9,686 nucleotides of DNA from Planctomycetota bacterium (lineage in GTDB: Bacteria > Planctomycetota > Phycisphaerae > UBA1845). The stretch covers positions 1-9,686 of the forward strand of contig JADFHG010000096.1 of the NCBI GenBank assembly GCA_022567365.1, given 5' to 3'. The notes below the pieces were generated by a model. It was not told where the DNA came from, did no database searches, and saw nothing but the letters and a program-made list of their open reading frames with translations. Both the position numbers and the translations under genes were made by a program. Positions 1 to 6,700 of this stretch are shown here, in pieces. Within the stretch, counting starts at the first letter, position 1; every line of letters begins with the position of its first letter.

Positions 1-1
1 C

Positions 2-166
2 GGCGACGGCGACCTCGATCTGCGCGACTTCGCGATGCTCGGGAATTGCTTCGCCCAATCACCCCCGACCGGCGTCTGCAAGGCCTTCGACTTCAACGAC
101 GACGCGACCATCGACCTGACCGACCACGCCGCGTTCGTCGAGAATATGGGCGTGGTGAATCCGTAG
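2..166 (+). CDS. C-terminal end of a secreted protein with a dockerin-like tail (partial)
   Basis: Only the last 54 residues are present; the gene begins upstream of the window. They form a two-loop calcium-binding domain of the dockerin type I kind. The first loop (GDGDLDLRD) is cut by the window edge. The second is DFNDDATIDLTD, with Asp/Asn at loop positions 1, 3, 5, 9 and 12 and Ala in place of the usual Gly at position 6. Two Cys residues lie between the loops (NCFAQSPPTGVC), as in the tail of the protein at 8104-9615. In planctomycetes such tails end many exported multidomain proteins; their partners are generally unknown, and a true cellulosome role is not implied. The TAG stop at 164-166 faces the convergent phosphotransferase gene 15 bases away. 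What the missing N-terminal part does cannot be told. Confidence 0.75.
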   Translation, partial: GDGDLDLRDFAMLGNCFAQSPPTGVCKAFDFNDDATIDLTDHAAFVENMGVVNP

Positions 167-193
167 AACGTCGGGGAACCACTACCGACGTTC
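166..193. terminator. Hairpin between convergent genes, putative bidirectional terminator
   Basis: GAACGTCGG (166-174) and CCGACGTTC (185-193) form a perfect 9-bp stem around a 10-base loop. The left arm starts on the last base of the plus-strand TAG, and the minus-strand stop codon (182-184) lies in the loop. Neither side is followed by a T run, so it is not a classical intrinsic terminator. Its place between two converging genes makes a two-way terminator or 3'-end stabiliser the best guess. Confidence 0.5.
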
Positions 194-1375
194 CTCGGTG
201 ACGAGCCCAACCACCCGCCGGCAGGCCGCGGTCAGCGCCTGAAGCCGGTTCGGGATAAGGACGTACAGGCAGCAGTTGCGAAGCAGCGAGACCGCGTGTC
301 CGAGAACGATTCGGCGTCGAAGCCGCGCGTCGTCGAAGTCACCGTAGCCCTTCGCAAAGGCCTCGGCATAGGGAAGCGGATCGTCGTCCGCACGATCATA
401 CGCGATGCGAAAGTCGATGTGCGCCAGGAAGTTCCCGATGTCGACGGCCGGATCGCCGCGCACGATCTGGTCCAGATCGAGAATCACCGCGCTGCGACCT
501 GAGAGTACGATCTGATTGTCGTGGAAATCGCCGTGAAGGGTCATCGGATCGTACTCGTCGGCGCGGACGCAGCTTCGATCGAGATCCGCGTAGCATCGCT
601 CGAGTTCGCTCGGCTGCCCATCGAGGAGCGTGGCCACGCGATCGAGGTACTTTCGGGTAACACGCATTTCGTCAGCAAGCGTACGCAGTTCCGTCGCAGG
701 GCGATCGAGGATCTCGCGGACGTTCGCGGCGTGAAGTCGCTTTAGAGCAATGCCCGCCCGGTGCAGTCCCCGGCGATACTCGTCTCGAGGATATTCCCTC
801 CCAAGAACCGACCCCGCGGCCTCCCGCCATATGATCATTTCGAGATCGACCAAATGAACGGCCGGCTCGGCCAGACAATCCGAAAGTCCGGCGTCACGGA
901 GCTGATTGGTGGTTTCGAAGGCAACGTGGGATTGGCCCGCGCGGTACAGCTTGCCGTAGTACACCTTCGCGTCGCTCGCGACGTACCGGATGACGGCCCG
1001 ACGAAATGGGGTATAGGAGTAGAGCGACGAATCGACGATATCGGCTCCGAGCATTCGACCGACGTGCCGGCTCGTGTTGGCCTCGAGCGCTTTCGCAACC
1101 AGAATGTGTGAATCCTCCACCGGCTCGTGGTACACGAGGAACCACGATCCCAACGCGAAGGCCGGGAGACCCTTCGGCAGCCCGCGGACAATCCGAAACG
1201 CGGTCGCGCGCCACGTACCGTCGCGGGCTTGAACCCTGATTCGAAGATCGAATCCGTCTCTTCTGGGTATGAGGCGATCCACGTCGTAATCCCGAGGATC
1301 CAAGCCCGGCACGCTCGACCGCAGCCAGCCCAGGAATCTCGGTCGATCAAGCAACGCTTGTAGGACTGACGACAC
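182..1375 (-). CDS. APH/choline-kinase-like phosphotransferase, substrate unknown
   Basis: A 397-residue protein of the aminoglycoside phosphotransferase (protein-kinase-like) superfamily, expected to be cytoplasmic and to transfer the ATP gamma-phosphate to a small-molecule hydroxyl. The catalytic loop is HGDFHDN at residues 281-287 (D283 the likely base, N287 metal-binding). The metal-binding segment is ILDLDQIVRGDPAVDIGNF at 298-316, with D300 or D302 as the DFG-type Asp. The N-lobe has RAVIRY (126-131) followed by VYYGKLYR (138-145), where K142 is the likely ATP lysine and E154 the likely salt-bridge partner. The first 80 residues or so resemble nothing I recognise; family members are often nearer 300 residues. 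The start is GTG at 1373-1375, since an in-frame TGA lies seven codons upstream; no good ribosome site is visible. It stands alone, so neither antibiotic resistance nor any pathway can be assigned. Confidence 0.85.
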   Translation of the reverse strand: MSSVLQALLDRPRFLGWLRSSVPGLDPRDYDVDRLIPRRDGFDLRIRVQARDGTWRATAFRIVRGLPKGLPAFALGSWFLVYHEPVEDSHILVAKALEANTSRHVGRMLGADIVDSSLYSYTPFRRAVIRYVASDAKVYYGKLYRAGQSHVAFETTNQLRDAGLSDCLAEPAVHLVDLEMIIWREAAGSVLGREYPRDEYRRGLHRAGIALKRLHAANVREILDRPATELRTLADEMRVTRKYLDRVATLLDGQPSELERCYADLDRSCVRADEYDPMTLHGDFHDNQIVLSGRSAVILDLDQIVRGDPAVDIGNFLAHIDFRIAYDRADDDPLPYAEAFAKGYGDFDDARLRRRIVLGHAVSLLRNCCLYVLIPNRLQALTAACRRVVGLVTEERR

Positions 1376-1544
1376 GTCTTCGCTCGATTCCGATCACACA
1401 ACGCCGCCCCACGACGGCAATTCAGGACTTGCCCCACGAGACACGGCGATCAACACGCGGGAACGTACCGCTCATGTTAACCGAAGTCGGCCTCCGGAAT
1501 CTCGGCGGGCTTTGGGCACCCATGTACGCGTTCCCGCGCCCGCC

Positions 1545-1569
1545 AACGGGGATGCGGAATCCCGTTTTT
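1545..1569 (+). terminator. Weak intrinsic-terminator-like hairpin
   Basis: AACGGG (1545-1550) pairs with CCCGTT (1561-1566) around a 10-base loop, and the right arm runs into TTTTT (1565-1569). The shape is that of a short rho-independent terminator on the plus strand. No plus-strand gene ends close upstream, so it would stop antisense or read-through transcription, or it may be chance. Confidence 0.28.
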
Positions 1570-1613
1570 CGAGAACGTGCGAAGGTCGCAGCGGCCGCCC
1601 GCGGGTTGGATGA

Positions 1614-1638
1614 GCCGGCGTTGCATCGAAACGCCGGC
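1614..1638. other. Perfect 9-bp GC-rich hairpin
   Basis: GCCGGCGTT (1614-1622) and AACGCCGGC (1630-1638) form a perfect stem with a 7-base loop (GCATCGA). No T run follows on either strand. It lies about 290 bases upstream of the pseudopilin start. Its role is unknown; it could be a protein site, a leader structure or a remnant of an interspersed repeat. Confidence 0.35.
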
Positions 1639-1807
1639 GCTTGATGCGTCGCTGCGGGCCGTCGCCATCGCGATCGTACATGAACTGCTAACGGACTGAA
1701 TAATGTGTAGCTTGTTGTAAATCCGGGCCTTCCGGCGGGCAATTCTCCATCGCTCAGTTGCTCGGCGCGTGGCCCGGCGGCTCCGGATTGCATTTGTCAT
1801 TTTTCGT

Positions 1808-1828
1808 CAAGGGAAAATCACTCCCTTG
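1808..1828. promoter_or_regulatory. 7-bp inverted repeat upstream of the pseudopilin gene
   Basis: CAAGGGA (1808-1814) and TCCCTTG (1822-1828) are perfect inverted arms around AAATCAC. The repeat lies about 100 bases before the pseudopilin start and just after a -35-like TTGTCA (1794-1799). It could be an operator or a leader hairpin; no regulator is identified. Confidence 0.3.
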
Positions 1829-1928
1829 CACTAGACTGACACGTGATCCACGCAATAATGGCGGTGTCGATGGTGTGCGCGCTCCCTGGTTTGGGGCCTC
1901 AAACGCCACGGTTGAATGGTGTAAGTCC

Positions 1929-3515
1929 ATGAAACACGGATGGTTACAATCGAATAGAACACCCGGTATGCCGGCGGACTCGTCCGAGCATCGTGTGGGC
2001 TTCTCGCTCGTCGAACTCATCGTGGCGATGGGTATTCTAGTTTTGATGATGGCGCTGGCCGGCCAGGTGTTCAGTGTCACTGTTCGTTCGACGGGCCAAG
2101 CGACGGCGTTGACCACGGTGAACCAGGATCTGCGTGCATTCGAGCGGATGCTGCGCGAGGATCTGCGGCACGTTCACGCGGGATCCTCATTGATCGTAAT
2201 CGAGGCGAATCCGATCAACGCATATTGGACCCAGGACGGCCGGGACAGCGATAGCAACGGCGACCCGAGCGACGGCTACCCGCACTTGAGCGATTCGGAG
2301 CGCGAGGACGCGGACGGAAACATGCTTCCGCCGCGGGCCGACATCCTGATGTTGTTTACGGCCCGTACGGCGACCAGTGCGACCAACCCCGGCGTTTCGT
2401 CGGACCTCCAACAGGTGGTCTACGGTCATGCGAGGTTGGGGGAGTACGAACCGGTGGACGGCGGCTCGCAACCTTATGCGTTTGTACCGGATCCCGAGGC
2501 CTTCCCGGTATTGGAAGACGGCGTGGTCCCAGGCCTACCGGACCCCGAGGCCGTTTCGCCCACACCGGCGGACCAGTGGCACCTCGCCAATCGCCGGGTG
2601 CTCTTGATGGAGACGCCCGCGCCGCTCGCCTCCACCGGCGCGCCGGGTTGGATAAGACCGGACGAACCGGACTGTGGCGACGGGATTCCCTGCTCGGACG
2701 ACGAGGGCAACTACCGACCGTTCGACGCGCACCGCATTTTGCAGGGTGAGACCGATGTCGTCTCCGAGTTTTCGTTCGACGAGATGGTGCTCACGCCGGC
2801 GAATCCTCCGCAGCCCAACGGTTGGACGACGACCGGCAAGAAGGCCTGGTATCTTCCGGCGATCTTCAACGGCCTGGGTACGCGGCCCTTTGCACGTAGC
2901 GAATTGGACCTGACCCCTCCGGCACCGGTCGGCGACCGGATCGGACATTACTTTCTGCCGCATTGCTTGTCCTTCAAGGTGGAATGGGCGCTCGATCCCC
3001 GCGACCCCGCGATCGCGGGTCGCCTCGACTCGGAACGGCGTATCCTCTGGTTCGATCCCGCCGATCCCGACGGACAGTTGGCATCCCTGAAGGAGGCCCT
3101 TCAGGACGTCAAGGATGCGGACGACGATCCGCAGCGAGAAGACGATCTGGAATATCTCCTCTGCAATCCGCTGTTCGGCCGCGATCCAGCTTCGGGAGTC
3201 GTCGCGAATACCGAGCGGTACTCTCTGTGGTGTCGGTTCGAGGAACAGTGTCCGGAGGATCTTTGCGGCGGGTCGTGCGGCGGGTCGTGCCCACCGGAGG
3301 GATGGGACGAGGTTCCGGACCCGCCTCGGCGGAATTTCGTCGTGTTCGGCGCGACGCGCCGGATGCCGGTGGATCCGGTGACGGGCGCCGGCGGCGAGCT
3401 GGTTGCGGAGGATGTCTTTCCGGTGGCTTTGCGGATCACGGTGGACGTGATCGACGCGCGGCGCCGCCTCGAGAGACCGATACGGAAGGTCATGGTAATT
3501 CCTATCGGCGGCTGA
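1929..3515 (+). CDS. Large GspJ/PilW-like minor pseudopilin
   Basis: A 528-residue protein with a type IV prepilin N-terminus. A short hydrophilic leader ends in Gly24, followed by FSLVELIVAMGILVLMMALA (25-44): a prepilin-peptidase site G|F with Glu at mature position 5, then the membrane and assembly helix. The next segment, NQDLRAFERMLREDLRHV (65-82), matches the amphipathic helix of GspJ/PilW-type minor pilins, and the gene lies directly before a gspK-like gene as gspJ does. It should be a minor pseudopilin near the fibre tip of a type II secretion or type IV pilus-like machine. Classical GspJ is about 200 residues; the extra mass is an Asp-rich, proline-rich exported region and a Cys cluster (C435, C441, C446, C450, C454). 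ATG at 1929 is chosen; the frame stays open to a TTG at 1758, which would give an implausibly long leader, and ATG at 1968 (11-residue leader) is a fair alternative. Neither has a strong ribosome site. PilW-like rather than GspJ identity remains possible. Confidence 0.82.
   Translation: MKHGWLQSNRTPGMPADSSEHRVGFSLVELIVAMGILVLMMALAGQVFSVTVRSTGQATALTTVNQDLRAFERMLREDLRHVHAGSSLIVIEANPINAYWTQDGRDSDSNGDPSDGYPHLSDSEREDADGNMLPPRADILMLFTARTATSATNPGVSSDLQQVVYGHARLGEYEPVDGGSQPYAFVPDPEAFPVLEDGVVPGLPDPEAVSPTPADQWHLANRRVLLMETPAPLASTGAPGWIRPDEPDCGDGIPCSDDEGNYRPFDAHRILQGETDVVSEFSFDEMVLTPANPPQPNGWTTTGKKAWYLPAIFNGLGTRPFARSELDLTPPAPVGDRIGHYFLPHCLSFKVEWALDPRDPAIAGRLDSERRILWFDPADPDGQLASLKEALQDVKDADDDPQREDDLEYLLCNPLFGRDPASGVVANTERYSLWCRFEEQCPEDLCGGSCGGSCPPEGWDEVPDPPRRNFVVFGATRRMPVDPVTGAGGELVAEDVFPVALRITVDVIDARRRLERPIRKVMVIPIGG
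3264..3287 (+). repeat. 12-bp in-frame tandem duplication inside the pseudopilin gene
   Basis: TGCGGCGGGTCG occurs twice in direct succession (3264-3275, 3276-3287), with TGC starting a third unit. It encodes CGGS-CGGS-C in the Cys cluster of the GspJ-like protein. The copies are identical, which suggests a recent slippage event. Confidence 0.8.
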
Positions 3516-3520
3516 GTCGG

Positions 3521-3544
3521 CGGCGAAGTCGTCGGCGAAGTCGT
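3521..3544 (+). repeat. 12-bp tandem repeat after the gspJ-like stop codon
   Basis: CGGCGAAGTCGT is present twice without interruption (3521-3532, 3533-3544), beginning six bases after the TGA stop. A partial GTCGG precedes it. It is outside the coding sequence, and no function is evident. Confidence 0.75.
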
Positions 3545-3607
3545 TGTATGGTTAAGGGGCTTTGTGGTTTGTGGCGCGTGGCTTTACGCAATAGGAGTGC
3601 GGCCTAA

Positions 3608-3627
3608 AACCGGCGGGCACCCCGGTT
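3608..3627. other. 6-bp hairpin in the J-K intergenic spacer
   Basis: AACCGG (3608-3613) pairs with CCGGTT (3622-3627) around an 8-base loop. It sits immediately before the stronger terminator-like hairpin at 3637-3661, and the two may act as one structured spacer element. Confidence 0.35.
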
Positions 3628-3636
3628 CTTTCCGAA

Positions 3637-3661
3637 CCCCGACCGTGAGGGAGGGGCTTTT
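3637..3661 (+). terminator. Terminator-like hairpin with tandem G-A mismatches and a GNRA-type loop
   Basis: CCCC (3637-3640) pairs with GGGG (3653-3656). Inside, G3641-A3642 faces G3651-A3652 as a tandem sheared-type G-A/A-G pair, then CC pairs with GG, closed by the loop GTGA, a GNRA-type tetraloop. C and TTTT (3658-3661) follow, so it has the layout of an intrinsic terminator on the plus strand. It lies between the two pseudopilin genes, 68 bases before the gspK start, and could end or attenuate gspJ-gspK read-through. From memory, similar elements recur between genes in planctomycetes; I could not verify that here. Confidence 0.45.
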
Positions 3662-3718
3662 AGGACGGACTCATAGGCAGGAAACCGACAGGTCGGCGAT
3701 TGGTATCAACAGACCTCC

Positions 3719-3725
3719 GGGGAAG
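3719..3725 (+). promoter_or_regulatory. Ribosome binding site of the gspK-like gene
   Basis: GGGGAAG at 3719-3725 is a good Shine-Dalgarno sequence just before two adjacent in-frame ATG codons (3729 and 3732). It decides the start against the open GTG-led extension from 3564, which has no ribosome site. Confidence 0.6.
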
Positions 3726-3728
3726 ACG

Positions 3729-6700
3729 ATGATGGATCACTCGACAGAGATAAATAGGTACGACGCATCTGTGCGACGACGGATAGGCGGGCGTTCGCAT
3801 GCCCGCCGCCGGGCTTCGGTGCTGGTGCTCGTCGTGACCCTGCTCGGCATTCTGTTCGTCTTGGGCATCGCCTTCATGGGGATGATGAACTTCGAAGCCG
3901 GGATGAAGGCCATCGAAGAGCGGCGTACCGCTGAGCAGGTGGGCGTCGATGAACTCAACGACGTGATCTTGGCGAGCCTCGTCGAGAACCTTTTCTACGG
4001 GTCCGGTGCGACGGTCGCGTCCACGCTCGGAAGCGGGCTGGGAAACAGCTTCGCGGAAATGCCCGTCGTTCACGGCTTGCTCGCTCAGGTCGAGCCACAG
4101 CCGGTGCCGGATCCGGTGTTTCCGGGCCTCGAGGTTCTCGCGTTTACGTACTTCACCGATCCGCTCGCATTGAAAGGGACGGGGACGGTGCTGGCCGTTC
4201 CCGGCGAACCGTTCAGCTCGGTATACGCCGTCCCGCTCAATGGTGGTGACGTGCCTCCCGCCGGGATCGAGTTCCCCAATGACCCCGCGAACGGCCGGGT
4301 TCGGGTCGATGCCGACGGCGACGGAATCGCCGATACGTTTCAGGTGGCCGTGTCCGAGTTGGGCCTCTCCGAAGCGCTCGATGCGTTTCGCACGTCGCTC
4401 AACCCAGAATCCAATCCTGACGGCGAGATCTACCTCGGCCAGCGCGTCATCCCGCACGGTGCGTTCGTCAACCTGAACGAGTCCCACCCGAATATGATCT
4501 TCAACCTGATGAACAACGTATCGGGTTTCGTGGTGTGGACCGAGTGGGAGTCGTTTAGACCGCCCTATTCGCCGCTCGTCGAGGAACGCATGTTGCGGAG
4601 GCGGATGTCTCTGCCGCCCCGGTCGCTCTCCCCTTCGGAGTTGACGGGCAATCCGTTCATAGACCAGGAGCAGTATCCGGACGGCGACGGTGTGTTACGA
4701 AAGTTCCTGTTTCCGCCGAACGAGGTCGTCTACGAGACGGGGCTGGACGGCGCGGCCGGACACCGGTCTTCGGCCTACGCCGTGGACGAGATGTACGAAT
4801 CGATTGATCCGGAAGACGACTTCACCCTGTGGGCGATGCGGATGAATCCCATCGTCTCGCAAAAGGGTGCCCCCGGCGACGAGAACATCGCGCGGCCCGA
4901 GTACGACCGCCGGCACCTCTTCACCACGGTAGGCCATACGGATCTGCTGGCGCGCCGCGTGGCGGTCGATATGACCACGACGGGCCTTTCGCCGAGCGGT
5001 CCGCCCGTTCCGATGAAGGACATCCTCCTCGCGATGCGCGAGGCCCAGAAACCGCAGCCCAACGATCCCGAGGTCCCCACCGTGCGTTTCCCGCGGACGG
5101 ACTATCCGCACGACCTGCTGAACGGCTCGACCGACCCCGACGATGACTGCGAGAACGCGGCCGATCTCGATTGTGTGTTCGACCCCCGCAAGGGCCGTCT
5201 GCGATTGAGCCTGGCGTGGTTGCAGGACGCGCTGGAAGACGGCGTCATTGACGAGACCCAGCGGAACCTCCTTGTTCAAGACACCTTCACGATGATGCTC
5301 AAGAACGCCCGCGGCCCGATGCCCGGCGTTCCCGGTGACGTCAACCCGGACGCGATGTGGGATCTCGACCGAACGGCGGCATCGCTTACCGCGAACCTGA
5401 TCGACTTCATGGACAAGGATCTGGACGTTCCCAGCGATCCGAACAGCGCGGACTTGCACAAACCGACACGAATCGCGATTCGATCGAGCGACTTCGGCGA
5501 CATGAATACCGTGGGATGCTTTCGCGGGGCCACCGGCGCGTTGAATTGCTTCGACGAGGGCTCGGCGACGGAATACGTCTACGGCCTGGAGAGACAAGTC
5601 TACATCACGGAGATCGCCGCGCACGTCACGGCACAAGAGGATGGAGCACTGGACGTGGCGGGGTCGGCGTACGGTATCGAACTCTTCAACCCGTATGACG
5701 AGCCGATCTGGCTCAAGGACTCGACGGAGCACCCCAGCGCCGGCAACTATGTACTCCACATCGGTACCGACGGTTCGATGGAAGAGATCATCCTGCCGAA
5801 CGGCGTCGTCAATCCCGGGGGATTCCTGGTGATTGTGAGCACCGGCGATGCGGCAATGCTCGGTGCGGGCCAAGCGGCCTTCGTCGAGATTGACGACCTC
5901 GCGTTCGAATCCGGCGATGAGATCTACCTCACGCGGAAGATCAGCTACCCTCTAGGCATCGGTCTGGTGTCGAAGTTCGTCGTGGTCGATCAGTTCCACG
6001 TGGGTGGCGGTCTCGCCGATGTGCCGCAGGATCCGGAGCCCATCGAGGGCGAACTCGAGTCCATCGAGCGGGAGTCGGTGACTGAAAACACGCCTTGGAT
6101 GGCGACGCTTCCGGCGGATGGGAATATTCGCACTGGCGAAGAAACCAGTCTCGGGTTCGAGAACTCGCCCACCGTCGAGCCTTATCGACCGGTCGAGGTC
6201 AACTTCGCCAACACCGGCAGCTTCGTCGAGATCACCGCGACGGACGACAACGGCGTGGAGTTCATCGTGACCGATGGCTCGCTGCCCACGACCGGGTCGC
6301 TCCTTTTGCTCATGCGGCACGCCAACCGCGCGATCAGCGATCTCGACGACGACCCCGACGCCGGTCTGGCGTTCACCACCCAACTCGCGGGCGAGCTGCC
6401 GTTGCCGCTCGTGTACACGATCAATCCCAACACGGGCGTCGGCAAGTGGGTCCAACCGGGGGGCGCTTCGGGGAAATTCGCGAAGAAGCAGATCGACAAC
6501 GGCCGCATGCCGGTGTTCGACGTCGCCAAGGTACACCGCCTTGATCCGAGCAACGAGACCGCGTATCCGGTGGACGTACCGGGCGCGCTCGGCACGCTTC
6601 CATGGGGACAACTCATCTTCGATTACTTCACGGTCTTGCCGTTGTCGAACCCGAGCCCCTATGCCCATGAGCCGGGTGATACCGAGTTCACCATCGAGGA

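Larger units (their letters stand above)
1376..1928. other. Gene-free region between divergent genes
   Basis: This 553-base stretch separates the divergent phosphotransferase and pseudopilin genes. Open frames exist on both strands but overlap one another, lack ribosome sites and resemble no family, so I call none. It holds three hairpins, listed separately. A weak promoter for the pseudopilin gene is possible: AATAAT at 1699-1704 matches five of six -10 bases, but the -35 region around 1675-1680 (CGTACA) is poor. TTGTCA at 1794-1799 is a good -35 without a matching -10. No convincing promoter was found for the minus-strand gene. Confidence 0.5.

Noticed and set aside
182..1375. Reading the phosphotransferase as an aminoglycoside resistance gene.
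   Set aside because: Only the general kinase motifs are seen; the long N-terminus and low overall resemblance do not support a specific antibiotic substrate.
1429..1644. 71-codon plus-strand frame between the phosphotransferase and pseudopilin genes.
   Set aside because: It overlaps longer frames on the other strand, spans a terminator-like hairpin, and shows no ribosome site or recognisable motif.
1758..1928. 57-codon in-frame extension of the GspJ-like protein starting at a TTG.
   Set aside because: It would place about 80 residues before the prepilin cleavage site, far longer than known leaders, and the TTG has no ribosome site. ATG 1929 is preferred.
3564..3728. 55-codon in-frame extension of the GspK-like protein starting at a GTG.
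   Set aside because: It has no ribosome site and crosses two hairpins, while GGGGAAG just before ATG 3729/3732 gives a clear start.
4695..5873. 392-codon minus-strand frame inside the gspK gene, and similar long antisense frames at 3660-4487 and 5952-7100.
   Set aside because: They mirror the GC-rich codon pattern of gspK, show no domain, and the plus-strand frame carries recognisable motifs throughout.
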